64,000 nt of DNA from Alphaproteobacteria bacterium (GTDB lineage: Bacteria > Pseudomonadota > Alphaproteobacteria > Micavibrionales > Micavibrionaceae). The notes below the pieces were generated by a model. It was not told the origin of the DNA. It saw only the letters and a list, made by a program, of their open reading frames with translations, and did not search any database. Numbering within the stretch: the first letter of the stretch is position 1; every line of letters begins with the position of its first letter. This document shows positions 56,281-64,000 of this stretch, piece by piece. The DNA is taken from assembly GCA_017999645.1 (NCBI GenBank), contig JAGNLJ010000009.1:23405-87404 (forward strand), written 5' to 3'. The position numbers were made by a program, and so were the translations under genes.

Positions 56281-56402
56281 TTTTTTTTGTTAGAAGCTGT
56301 AAGATTCCATAAATATCTAATGATTTCTGATATAACTTAAGCCACTGTTTTCTTTGAAGAAAAGAATTTTTTATCTTATGTTCGATCTATAAGGATTTGA
56401 AC

Positions 56403-57578
56403 ATGAAGTGCTCACTAACAGATAAAAAACTCGCATCCCTTAAAACTGAAAATACAAGAATTGAATATTGGGATAACAAATTACTTGGATTTGGTGTGCG
56501 TGTTTATGTTTCAGGCAAAAAAACTTTTTTTGTTATGTGTCGTGTGAACGGTAAGCAGAAACGTATAACGCTTGGTTGTTATTCAATTCTTAGTTTATCA
56601 GAAGCCAGAGAACGCGCTAGGGAAAAACTTAGATTAGTAGATCAAGGTTTATTGTTGGCTCATGAAAACGAAACGATTTTAAGCGTTGAAGAAGCTTTCA
56701 AAAGATTTCTTGAAATTTATGCTAAAAAGAAAAACAAAGATTGGCGTACTGTTGAAGCCCGTTTAAAGAATAACTTTATTGAAGAATATGGATCTCTTGA
56801 TATTAGAAAAATTACACGTCAGCATATAAACTCTCTACTTGATAAGATTGTTGCTCGTAATGCAGAGATTCAGGCTAACCGAGTTTTAGCCGCAGTTCAT
56901 AGATTTTTAGGTTGGTCTGTAGAGCGGGGGTATATTGAACTTAATCCTGCTTCTAATATTAAAAAGCCTGCCAAAGAAAATCCTAGAGATCGTGTTTTAA
57001 ATGAAGATGAATTGGTCAAAGTTTATCGATATGCAGAAGGTTTAAATTACCCTTTTGGCCCCTTGTTAAAAATTTTGATTTTAACAGGCCAGAGGAAAGG
57101 TGAAGTATCTGGAATGAAATTGAGCGAACTTAATCTTTCAAAAGGTATTTGGACGATACCGAAAGAGCGAGCGAAGAATGGCCGGGCTCATGAAGTACCA
57201 TTATCTTCCGAAGTGGTGAAAATTTTGGAAAGCATACCTCAATTTTTACATTCTGATCTCCTGTTTACAACGACAGGAAAAACGTCCGTTTCTGGCTTTG
57301 GTAAAATTAAAGAACGTATGGATAAGGCTACAGGAGTTAAAGATTGGATTATTCATGATCTTCGGCGTACCGCTGCATCTGGTATGGCAAAGCTTGAAGT
57401 ACCCCCTCATGTAATAGAAAAAATATTGAATCACATTTCTGGCGCTTTCTCAGGCGTGGCAGGTGTGTATAATCGATATGGCTACGATAAAGAAAAGCGT
57501 GAAGCTTTGAATATATGGGCTGAGCATGTACTGAGGATAATTAAAGATGAAAAATCAAGAGTGGTTGGATTTGAATGA
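56403..57578 (+). CDS. Tyrosine recombinase/integrase, P4/DUF4102 type
   Basis: 391 aa from the ATG at 56403 (AAGGA 7 nt upstream; TTG at 56397 possible). N-terminal arm-binding domain (YWDNKLLGFGVRVYVSGKKT; LSLSEARERAREKL), SAM-like core-binding domain, and catalytic domain with the R-H-R-H-Y set: GQRKGEV (Arg), HDLRRTAASG (His, Arg), LNHISG (His) and YNRYGY (Tyr). Integrases of this class target tRNA genes, consistent with the tRNA-Met remnant at 45268. Confidence 0.93.
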   Translation: MKCSLTDKKLASLKTENTRIEYWDNKLLGFGVRVYVSGKKTFFVMCRVNGKQKRITLGCYSILSLSEARERAREKLRLVDQGLLLAHENETILSVEEAFKRFLEIYAKKKNKDWRTVEARLKNNFIEEYGSLDIRKITRQHINSLLDKIVARNAEIQANRVLAAVHRFLGWSVERGYIELNPASNIKKPAKENPRDRVLNEDELVKVYRYAEGLNYPFGPLLKILILTGQRKGEVSGMKLSELNLSKGIWTIPKERAKNGRAHEVPLSSEVVKILESIPQFLHSDLLFTTTGKTSVSGFGKIKERMDKATGVKDWIIHDLRRTAASGMAKLEVPPHVIEKILNHISGAFSGVAGVYNRYGYDKEKREALNIWAEHVLRIIKDEKSRVVGFE

Positions 57579-58149
57579 TTTTTTTGATGATTTAGGTCAA
57601 AAAATTTGTGGATCTACATGGAAAGGAAACGAGATTAGGACATTGGTTTTAAAGAGTACACCTAATTGGATCGATCAACCTTTTAAGAGGTTAAATAACA
57701 GCACTGCTAAAGTTCGGGCGAAGCGCATAGAACGTAAATTGTGTGGCATGATTACAGCGGGTGAGGATATTGCTGTCGAAGTGCTTATTGGCGAAGAGTT
57801 TGTCCCTATTCATGGAGATTTTAAGTTTGATCAGATATATGTGCCGGGTTCCTGTTTAATATCTTCTGACGGAGAATGGTTTGTATGCCGCATAGCTTAC
57901 GATATTAATTCAAATTTAGAACCTTTAAAACGAGTCGGAGCTAAAAGAAAACATCCTTGGCTTGATATTACTATAGAGATTCAGCGTCATCTTTATAAAA
58001 ACGGAAATTCTCTATCCAAGAGAGCCTTGGCAAAAAAAATAGCAAAAGATCTTGGTCTAAATTCGGAAGACGCAGAGTTAAGAATGGCGACAAGGCGTTT
58101 CATAGATCTCTATAAGGAATTTCGATCATTTACGGATGTTTCAAAATAA
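57547..58149 (+). CDS. Unknown protein of the integrative element
   Basis: 200 aa. Begins inside the integrase 3' end in another frame (32-nt overlap), with GAGG upstream. The middle is mixed alpha/beta (EDIAVEVLIGEEFVPIHGDF, GSCLISSDGEWFVCRI). The C-terminus looks like a helical HTH (LSKRALAKKIAKDLGLNSED). Unrecognised; possibly a regulator of the element. Confidence 0.6.
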   Translation: MKNQEWLDLNDFFDDLGQKICGSTWKGNEIRTLVLKSTPNWIDQPFKRLNNSTAKVRAKRIERKLCGMITAGEDIAVEVLIGEEFVPIHGDFKFDQIYVPGSCLISSDGEWFVCRIAYDINSNLEPLKRVGAKRKHPWLDITIEIQRHLYKNGNSLSKRALAKKIAKDLGLNSEDAELRMATRRFIDLYKEFRSFTDVSK

Positions 58150-58273
58150 AATTGAAATATTATTTCTTTCTTGGCGGGTGAAAATAAAAAAATAGTTTTC
58201 CCCCTGTGACACGCTTCCTTTTAGCTGCTCAATATCAAGGCCTCCACAACACAGTTTAATTGAAGGAGGTCAT

Positions 58274-58492
58274 ATGGAGAATATTGAAAACAAGAAAGAA
58301 CGGCTGCTTACACGGCATGATTTGAGCTTACTAGGCATTAAATATTCAAACACTCATTTATTATTCATGGAAAATCTTGGGATTTTTCCCAAGCGAATTC
58401 GTCTTTCACCGCAAAGGGTTGTGTGGCTGGAATCCGAGATATTGACCCATATAGACCAATGCAAAAATCGGAGGACAAGCCATGAAGGGTAA
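58274..58492 (+). CDS. AlpA/excisionase-like small HTH protein
   Basis: 72 aa, RBS GGAGG 7 nt upstream. Layout LLTRHDLSLLGIKYSNTHLL ... FPKRIRLSPQRVVWLESEIL matches the winged-HTH AlpA/Xis pattern (helix, then a basic PxR...W...EI wing). AlpA-type proteins activate integrase or excision in P4-like elements. Overlaps the primase gene by 11 nt. Confidence 0.75.
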   Translation: MENIENKKERLLTRHDLSLLGIKYSNTHLLFMENLGIFPKRIRLSPQRVVWLESEILTHIDQCKNRRTSHEG

Positions 58493-60200
58493 TAATAAGA
58501 ACAGGCTTCTTCTGGCAGCATTGGAGTATGCGACCCTTGGGTATCGCGTATTTCCTTTGCATGGAATTAAAAATGGTAGATGTGATTGCAAAAATTATCA
58601 ATGCAAATCTCCAGGCAAGCACCCTATAGGTTCGGTTGTGCCCCATGGTGATAAAAATGCAACGAATAACGTGAAAAAAATTCGCAAGTGGTGGAATAAA
58701 TATCCTAATGCGAATATTGGCCTCGTTGTCGATGGTTTTTTTGTAATTGATGTTGATGGTGAAAAAGGCAGACTATCACTAAGGCGAATTGGAAGTCTTT
58801 CTAGAACTTCTAAAGCGAGAACGGGACGAGGGGAGCACATATTCTTTAAAGGAAATCTAGAAGGCAAAATGATGAAACTTGAAGGCATTGATATAAAAAC
58901 AAATGGTTACATGGTTGTGCCGCCGAGTGTACATGCAAGTAGCAGAAGATATCGATGGATTGTGCCTTTGAGTAAAATGATTTTTCCAACTGAAGGCTTG
59001 GTTAAGATACTTACAACCAGCAATTTAGAGATTTCTTCTTCGAGCATAGGTATTTTTAAGAAGTCATCTCGCAATAATACACTAACTAGTATTGCGGGAT
59101 TTTTAAGGAATCAGGGATTGGAAAAAGAAACTATTGCAAGTTGTTTAATGAAAATAAATCGTAATGCTTGTAGGCCTCCTCTTGATGAAAGTGAGGTGGA
59201 GCAAGTTGCTATGAGCATATCGCGTTATGAACCATCAGATAAAAAATATTTTGATAAAATGAGTAATGTCGTTGCAAGCAAGGTCGATTTTCTTTTTGAT
59301 CCATATTTACCTTTGGGTTGTATTTCAATTATTGATGGCGATCCGGGCGTTGGGAAGTCATATTTGACTGCAAATTTAGCTGCAGCTTTAACAACAGGAA
59401 ATTCGTGGGCGGGTATTTATCCAAAACGTTCTCAACGTGTGCTTTTCATGTCTGTAGAGGATGATCCTGATAAAGTGTTATTGCCGCGATTGATAAGGCA
59501 TAAAGCCGACATTTCAAAAATTGACTATATGTCGAGCGCATTTTCTCTGGACAGAGTTGGTGTTGATAGACTCAGGCGTTTTGTAGGACAGAATAACTAT
59601 GGCCTTATCATTATTGATCCTGTAACAGCTTTTATGCCTGCTGGTTCTGATATGTATCGGGCTAATGAAGTTCGAGGATTCTTGATGCCGTTAGCTGAAA
59701 TGGCGCGGGAGTTTAATGTTTCTGTTTTATTGATTAGGCATTTACGAAAAGCTGACACCGAGAGTGCAATTCATAGAGGCATAGGATCAATCGATTTTAT
59801 AGCGACTGTTCGTTCAGCCATGATATTCGCAAAATCTCCTGATGATCCAGATGAGCGAATTTTAGCACATGCAAAAGCCAGTTATACTGCTTCAGGCTCT
59901 TCACAGATATTTTTAATGATGAGCAAAAAAGGCCGCATAGCTCGTTTAAAATGGCGGGGTAAAAGTAGTATTGACGCTAATAATCTTTTGCGAGCACAAA
60001 GTAATGTTCCTGAGAAACTAGATGGCGCAGTGGAGTTTTTAAAACAAATACTGGCTGGAGAACCTGTATCTGCATCTATAATCAAAGCGCAAGCGGAAGC
60101 TCGTAGTTTTTCAGAAAGCACTATGAAGCGAGCCAGAAAATTTTTGCATGTTAAAACGACAAAGGGCCCGGGGGCAAAATTATTTTTACCCAAAAAATAA
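58482..60200 (+). CDS. Prim-pol primase fused to RepA-like AAA ATPase
   Basis: 572 aa. N-terminal primase-polymerase: ALEYATLGYRVFPLHGI, a Cys/His cluster (CDCKNYQCKSPGKHP), FFVIDVDGEKG with the metal Asp residues near 90, and GIDIKTNGYMVVPPSVH. A primase C-terminal helical segment follows near 200-240. From about 275 comes an AAA_25/RecA-like ATPase with Walker A IDGDPGVGKSYLTAN, VLFMSVEDDPDKV and LIIIDPVTAFMP (Walker B), then RHLRKAD. This is the replication protein of P4-like satellites and integrative plasmids. Confidence 0.88.
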   Translation: MKGNNKNRLLLAALEYATLGYRVFPLHGIKNGRCDCKNYQCKSPGKHPIGSVVPHGDKNATNNVKKIRKWWNKYPNANIGLVVDGFFVIDVDGEKGRLSLRRIGSLSRTSKARTGRGEHIFFKGNLEGKMMKLEGIDIKTNGYMVVPPSVHASSRRYRWIVPLSKMIFPTEGLVKILTTSNLEISSSSIGIFKKSSRNNTLTSIAGFLRNQGLEKETIASCLMKINRNACRPPLDESEVEQVAMSISRYEPSDKKYFDKMSNVVASKVDFLFDPYLPLGCISIIDGDPGVGKSYLTANLAAALTTGNSWAGIYPKRSQRVLFMSVEDDPDKVLLPRLIRHKADISKIDYMSSAFSLDRVGVDRLRRFVGQNNYGLIIIDPVTAFMPAGSDMYRANEVRGFLMPLAEMAREFNVSVLLIRHLRKADTESAIHRGIGSIDFIATVRSAMIFAKSPDDPDERILAHAKASYTASGSSQIFLMMSKKGRIARLKWRGKSSIDANNLLRAQSNVPEKLDGAVEFLKQILAGEPVSASIIKAQAEARSFSESTMKRARKFLHVKTTKGPGAKLFLPKK

Positions 60201-60240
60201 AGTCGGCCAAAATCACATATATGTGCAAATGACCGACTTT
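60199..60240. terminator. Bidirectional hairpin terminator
   Basis: AAAGTCGGCCA / TGACCGACTTT stem (one mismatch) with an inner palindrome CACATATATGTG, followed by T-runs on both sides. Lies between the convergent primase gene and the 60483 gene. Confidence 0.7.
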
Positions 60241-60246
60241 TGATTT

Positions 60247-60483
60247 TTAAATGGCTGATTTTGAAGCTTCAGCGGGTTTCAGGGCAGTCATTGCTTCTTG
60301 CAGTTCTTTTGATCCTTTTGTCCACATCCAGGGTGTGCGAGCCTTATGTGCTTTTGCCAGAGCTGGATATCGTTTCGTATCCTTCACAGCTTCACGCAGC
60401 AACATACGTGATAATCGAGGGCAAAGTTTTTTCTCTTTGCAAATTGCTTTCAGACTTACAGTTTCGGCTTTTGTTTTATCCAT
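60247..60483 (-). CDS. Small helical protein of mobile elements
   Basis: 78 aa with RBS AAGGAG 9 nt upstream. SLKAICKEKKLCPRLSRMLL looks like a helix-turn-helix start, followed by a basic LREAVKDTKRYPALAKAHKA and a WMWTKGSKELQEAMTAL end. From memory, small proteins ending in W-x-W-xKGSK are common in alphaproteobacterial elements; function not known. Confidence 0.6.
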   Translation of the reverse strand: MDKTKAETVSLKAICKEKKLCPRLSRMLLREAVKDTKRYPALAKAHKARTPWMWTKGSKELQEAMTALKPAEASKSAI

Positions 60484-60991
60484 AATGATTTCTCCTTGTT
60501 AGATTACAGATATGAAGAAATTAAGATGGTGTGTGCCGGATTGTCAGGAAAAAGCTCTACGGGGACGCCCTAAAACCGACACACTGATTGTTAGTCAGTT
60601 TACCTAGAGGCAAACCCTGCCGGTTTTGTTGCGTTTTCTGTGCGTATTTCATTGGTTGGGTAACAATAGGGATGTAAAAGCCAGTTAATAAATATATTAT
60701 GGTAAAATAAGACTCTACCAATTATATTTTGTTCTTGTTATGTTCTTTTAATGGAACGGATCAAAATCACTTCGTATTAGTTGGTTAAGAACATCTCCTA
60801 CCTCAGCAACAATGTCAGGTCACATGCGCCAAAAGCATATTGAACGGATATACAACCTAATATTGCAGTGGATAGCTGATGCATGCCCAGAGGTTCCGTT
60901 TGAAACGGCTTCACGCCAAGGCTACAAAAATGACGGGGACACAAAAATTTTACAAAATAAAACGGTTTTTTCCTTGCAGACGCACCCATTG
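60484..60991. other. AT-rich intergenic region with tRNA-like hairpin
   Basis: About 500 nt without a convincing gene. At 60572-60627 the arms AAAACCG and CGGTTTT enclose a 5-bp stem ACTGA / TCAGT with a 7-nt loop TTGTTAG, which resembles an anticodon arm (GTT, Asn), but D- and T-arms are absent. The remainder probably holds promoters for the 60483 gene and the toxin-antitoxin pair. Confidence 0.35.
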
Positions 60992-61342
60992 ATGCTCAAG
61001 GTTTCGAAGTTGTGGGGATGGTATTTGCAGCTTGCATTTAGCACAAAGGATTTGCGTCAGTTATGCCGAAGCGAGGTTCGCGCCCGGCGTGAATTTGGCA
61101 TGGATATTGCACAAGAATTGAAGCAATGCGTGGCTGACTTGAGAGCTGCAAAGTCAATTAATGATCTTGCGGCTAATCCTCCTGTGGATGCAGGTGCGCA
61201 CAATGAATTGGTAATTAGGTTTTTGCATGGGTTCCAATTGGTATTCCAGCAAAACCACATTAATCCTCCTCTCCAAGTTTCTGGGGAATTGGATTGGAAT
61301 TTAGTGGATCGAATTAAAATAATGGGAGTCGGAAGATCATGA
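60992..61342 (+). CDS. HigB/RelE-like killer toxin
   Basis: 116 aa from the ATG at 60992. The frame is open from 60812 (176 aa), but family-like sequence starts near LQLAFSTKDLRQLCRSEVRA, so 60992 or the TTG at 61025 is more likely. Pattern LRQLC...ARREFG...LKQCVADLRAAKSINDLAANP...FQLVFQQNH...LDWNLVDRIKI follows the RelE-fold killer proteins found upstream of HigA antitoxins. They act as ribosome-dependent mRNA nucleases. Overlaps the HigA-like gene by 4 nt (ATGA). Confidence 0.65.
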   Translation: MLKVSKLWGWYLQLAFSTKDLRQLCRSEVRARREFGMDIAQELKQCVADLRAAKSINDLAANPPVDAGAHNELVIRFLHGFQLVFQQNHINPPLQVSGELDWNLVDRIKIMGVGRS

Positions 61343-62427
61343 GTAGTGCCGTCGGTTTCCAGCCAAATTGGGCTTCTCCCCCTGGTGAAACAATAACAAA
61401 AATCCTTGGCCGAAAAGACTTAACGATTGCAACATTTGCAAAAAAGATTGGTTATTCGATAGCTACAGTTAATGAGCTTTTGGAAGGCAAATTAAAAATT
61501 AATTCTGAAATAGCTGAGAAGCTTGAAGTTACTTTAGGGCCTTCTTCAGAATTTTGGATAGCAAGAGAAAATCAATATCGTTCAGATATAGATTGGCTTG
61601 ATAAAGAAGGAAATCAAGAAGAAGGAATAGAGTGGTTAAAAGATATTCCTTTTAAAGATATGATAAATTTTGGTTGGATAAAATCTTCTTCTAACAAAAA
61701 AGAAATAGCAGCTAAGTGTCTTAATTTTTTTAATGTTCCTGATGTTCGCGCTTGGTATGAAACTTATGATGCTTCGCTGAAATTGGTTGCGTTTCGTACT
61801 TCTTATACTTTTGAATCTCAAATTGCATCAGTGGCTGCATGGCTTCGACAGGGAGAAATTGAGGGGCAACGTATAAAATGTAAAAATTGGAATCCAGAAA
61901 AGTTCAGAGAAAATTTGGCAATAATTCGCGTTTTAACTAGAAAGAAAAATCCAGCCATTTTTATTCCTGAACTGCAAAAACTTTGTGCTGAAGCTGGTGT
62001 TGCAGTTGTTATAGTAAGAGCTCCTAAAGGATGTCGCGCAAGCGGTGCCACACGTTTTCTTTCTAAAGATAAGGGGCTAATACAATTAAGTTTTAGGTAT
62101 AGGTCAGATGACCATTTCTGGTTTACATTTTTCCATGAAGCAGGACATTTATTGCTTCATAGCCAAAGTGATATTTTTTTAGAGAGTGCGGTAACTGCTT
62201 CGAATAAAGAAGAAGATGAAGCTAATAATTTTGCTACAGATATTCTAGTTCCCAACGAACATATCGCTGAATTATATACGTTAAGTGCGAACAGCTATAA
62301 AAAAGTTATGAGATTTGCCAAACGTATAGGGATTTCACATGGAATTGTAGTTGGGCAGCTACAACACAGAAATATCATTCAAGCTAATCAACTTAATTAT
62401 TTAAAGACACGTTTTAAGTGGATTTAA
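61339..62427 (+). CDS. HigA-type antitoxin fused to ImmA/IrrE metallopeptidase
   Basis: 362 aa. N-terminal XRE HTH at about 15-75 (TKILGRKDLTIATFAKKIGY, ATVNELLEGK) of the HigA/VapI kind. A C-terminal zinc peptidase carries FTFFHEAGHLLLH (HExxH, about 263-272) and EEDEANNFATDILVP (third ligand Glu). ImmA-type domains cleave a cognate repressor, so this protein may both repress and be a protease-controlled switch. Partner of the toxin just upstream. Converges with the next gene with a 1-nt gap. Confidence 0.85.
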   Translation: MSSAVGFQPNWASPPGETITKILGRKDLTIATFAKKIGYSIATVNELLEGKLKINSEIAEKLEVTLGPSSEFWIARENQYRSDIDWLDKEGNQEEGIEWLKDIPFKDMINFGWIKSSSNKKEIAAKCLNFFNVPDVRAWYETYDASLKLVAFRTSYTFESQIASVAAWLRQGEIEGQRIKCKNWNPEKFRENLAIIRVLTRKKNPAIFIPELQKLCAEAGVAVVIVRAPKGCRASGATRFLSKDKGLIQLSFRYRSDDHFWFTFFHEAGHLLLHSQSDIFLESAVTASNKEEDEANNFATDILVPNEHIAELYTLSANSYKKVMRFAKRIGISHGIVVGQLQHRNIIQANQLNYLKTRFKWI

Positions 62428-62428
62428 T

Positions 62429-63364
62429 TTAGCCTCGAAAGGCAACGAATTGGGAGGGGCTCTTTTGCCAATTGCAAAGAGAGTCTTCCATCACTTGCAT
62501 TCCAACTCCCAAAAAATCACCGAGTTCTATTACCCATTGATCTAAATCTTTTACGGATGGCGGCTTAATCCCATTTTCTACAAATAATAAAATTGCACCA
62601 CGAAGCGGACCGCTTGCTCCTTTCAAATATGGAGATCCGGGTTCAATTGGAGCTAGTCCTAATTTTCCAATCATTGTGAGGTAATCGAATTTTGCAAGTC
62701 GTGCAAATGAATCAACGTTCATTGAATTATAGAGATAATCAAACATAGCTTTTGGGTCATGTTTTGTTGCGGTGGCTGCTTCATCAATAAGCAATTGATG
62801 TCCTCTATTTGCTCCAATCCAACCGATATAACTTTTTATAGCGGCTGCCGTACCTCTATTATTTTGTGATATTTTTAAGGTTTCGTATCTTCTGTGATTT
62901 CCAAAGCGTCTGGAAATTCCATCGGCAGAAAGAATGTTTTGTTGACTCGCTAACCAAGTTTGAAAAGCTTGAGGATTCCCGCTGGTTCTTGCCCATGTCC
63001 ATGTTTGTGAACCTAATCCCCCATATATGTCGCGGGTCAATCTCCATCCGTCTTTTAGATGCTTACCAAATTGCACTGACAAAAACACAAGCCAGAAGGC
63101 CTCATCAATATTGCCTGTTCTGTAATGGATCAAGGCCGCTTTTAATGGATCAAACAATTCGCTTGCTGGGTCTATTCTTGAAGGATGGATATCGCGTTTC
63201 CTAATTGCAGAGACATATTCAATGCGATGTATGCTTTCTAATATTTGTTCAATAAATGATTGGCGATTATCTGCAGGAACAATTCCTGGCATTGGACGAG
63301 TTGTTTGATATTGAATTAGCTTTTGACTTAGCTCGTTGGCAAGCGGAGTATCTTTAGGTCTCAT
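62429..63364 (-). CDS. Alpha-glutamyl/putrescinyl thymine pyrophosphorylase clade 3-like
   Basis: 311 aa, AAGGA RBS, downstream of and 17 nt from the thymidylate-synthase-like gene, so one operon. Soluble and helical. Conserved-looking stretches are PLANELSQKL, FDPLKAALIHYRTGNIDEAF, RRFGNHRRYETL, FARLAKFDYLTMIGKLGLAP, EPGSPYLKGASGPLRGAILL and the end MQVMEDSLCNWQKSPSQFV. I match these from memory to the aGPT-PPlase clade 3 family, whose phage relatives replace a pyrophosphate on 5-hydroxymethyl-dU in DNA with an amine. The clade 3 activity is not established as far as I know. No homology search was possible. Confidence 0.55.
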   Translation of the reverse strand: MRPKDTPLANELSQKLIQYQTTRPMPGIVPADNRQSFIEQILESIHRIEYVSAIRKRDIHPSRIDPASELFDPLKAALIHYRTGNIDEAFWLVFLSVQFGKHLKDGWRLTRDIYGGLGSQTWTWARTSGNPQAFQTWLASQQNILSADGISRRFGNHRRYETLKISQNNRGTAAAIKSYIGWIGANRGHQLLIDEAATATKHDPKAMFDYLYNSMNVDSFARLAKFDYLTMIGKLGLAPIEPGSPYLKGASGPLRGAILLFVENGIKPPSVKDLDQWVIELGDFLGVGMQVMEDSLCNWQKSPSQFVAFRG

Positions 63365-63381
63365 GAAAATCCTTTAATCAG

Positions 63382-64000
63382 CTAGATAAAAGCTTTTTGT
63401 TTATTTCTGTCCTGCATTCGCTTTTCCCTTTTACGAATATACTGTTCATATACAGGAGATGACATCTCATTTTTCAATTGAACTACAGTCCTTAAATCCT
63501 TTCCTTTTGAAACTGAAAATATTTTTAGAAGCCGTAATAAATCCATCCAGTAATTATCAAGTTTAATTTTAGTAATATCGAGAGATTCTCCTTTGCGAAT
63601 TTTTTCTTCTGCTTCGAGAATTTGTGATATTGATCCCCATACATTTTTTGCGGGCATGACCGGCATAGAATATATGTCTTGCCATCCTTCGGACAGGTAA
63701 GTTTGGGCAGGAGATATATCGTCATTATAAAGATGTAAACTTCCCACGGAATGTTTATACGTTCCTAGGCCCACAGAAAGGTCGTTTGCGAGAATTTCTT
63801 GAAGCATAGTAAAGGCAAAAATATCATGCGGTAACCCGACAAAGACATCGTTTGATCGCATAGATGTGTGCATATGCAGAAGTCCATTACGGATCGTGAA
63901 TTGAAGCAAGCAAGTGCAGGGCACATCTTCTGTTTCGATTGTTATATCTTTTGCTTGAAAAATTTGGATTACGGCTTGTCTTGAATCAGGTTTTTTTGCG
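63382..64000 (-). CDS. Thymidylate-synthase-family nucleotide (hydroxy)methyltransferase, partial
   Basis: C-terminal 205 residues; the gene runs off the right edge. Reading from the edge: SRQAVIQIFQAKDI, then the active-site Cys in DVPCTCLLQFTIRNG, MRSNDVFVGLPHDIFAFTML (phosphate-binding Arg/Ser, base-binding loop) and GSLHLYNDD (sugar-binding His/Tyr). At the position of E. coli ThyA Asn177, which reads the uracil, there is Asp (HDI), as in dCMP-acting relatives such as T4 dCMP hydroxymethylase. The C-terminus is long and basic and lacks the ThyA closing end. So it may act on dCMP or make hydroxymethyl nucleotides instead of dTMP. First gene of the operon with the aGPT-PPlase-like protein. 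Confidence 0.85.
   Translation of the reverse strand, partial: AKKPDSRQAVIQIFQAKDITIETEDVPCTCLLQFTIRNGLLHMHTSMRSNDVFVGLPHDIFAFTMLQEILANDLSVGLGTYKHSVGSLHLYNDDISPAQTYLSEGWQDIYSMPVMPAKNVWGSISQILEAEEKIRKGESLDITKIKLDNYWMDLLRLLKIFSVSKGKDLRTVVQLKNEMSSPVYEQYIRKREKRMQDRNKQKAFI

Noticed and set aside
60512..60607. 31-aa plus-strand ORF with CVPDC
   Set aside because: No RBS and overlaps a structured non-coding stretch; not enough support for a gene.
60812..60991. N-terminal extension of the toxin frame
   Set aside because: No RBS at 60812 and family-like sequence begins later; kept only as a possible alternative start.

Overview
The window is a chromosomal segment of an alphaproteobacterium. Supporting evidence is the operon dgt-(SPOR protein)-nagZ-scpA-scpB-tatA-tatB-tatC, the infA-maf-RNase E/G cluster, erpA, a short-form hisG, and NAD-dependent mdh near zapE. 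Base composition is intermediate. I cannot place it in an order with confidence; a free-living or predatory deep-branching lineage is possible but is only a guess.

Layout. 1-4.4 kb: two tandem paralogous TPR/O-GlcNAc-transferase-like genes that share near-identical DNA blocks. 4.4-8.5 kb: a secreted beta-rich protein divergent from a large usher-like outer-membrane protein. 8.5-11.4 kb: three unrecognised genes around a divergent region with two Fur-box palindromes. 11.4-16.4 kb: housekeeping (tRNA-Phe, RNase E/G, maf, infA, hisG, murA, dcd, and a small basic protein). 16.5-17.9 kb: three stand-alone CheY-like receivers sharing an upstream motif. 18-21.5 kb: tRNA-Thr, a Cys-ending small protein, two lipoproteins, xthA, truncated haemoglobin, erpA, and a palindromic repeat read into a lipoprotein gene. 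21.5-30.7 kb: the dgt-to-tat operon, zapE and two malate-dehydrogenase paralogues. 30.7-34.3 kb: a GH108+M23 two-domain peptidoglycan hydrolase and a coiled-coil protein. 34.5-42 kb: a MacA/Lol-like ABC exporter facing an RND pump operon. 42.1-45.2 kb: an MFS/nucleosidase/membrane-protein operon and a CDGSH protein.

At 45.27 kb there is a 44-nt 3' half of a tRNA-Met gene, cut at the anticodon. It looks like the distal attachment site of an element lying to its right. Beyond it comes (a) a TetR-controlled operon (45.4-55.8 kb) with a DUF2339 membrane protein, lipase, KAS III-like enzyme, haem-oxygenase-like diiron protein, an unknown, and a three-domain MFS-acyltransferase-acyl ligase, which together suggest unusual lipid synthesis or remodelling. 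Next is (b) an AT-rich P4-satellite-like core (55.9-60.5 kb): HTH protein, tyrosine integrase, AlpA-like regulator, primase/helicase. Last is (c) cargo (60.9-64 kb): a HigB/HigA-ImmA toxin-antitoxin pair converging on a two-gene operon of a thymidylate-synthase-family enzyme and a protein I match from memory to alpha-glutamyl/putrescinyl thymine pyrophosphorylase clade 3.

The strongest candidates for undescribed biology are that last pair (possible nucleotide or DNA-base modification in a mobile island), the TetR-KAS III-diiron oxidase-acyltransferase operon, the iron-regulated genes at 8.5-11.4 kb, and the three receivers with a common promoter motif.
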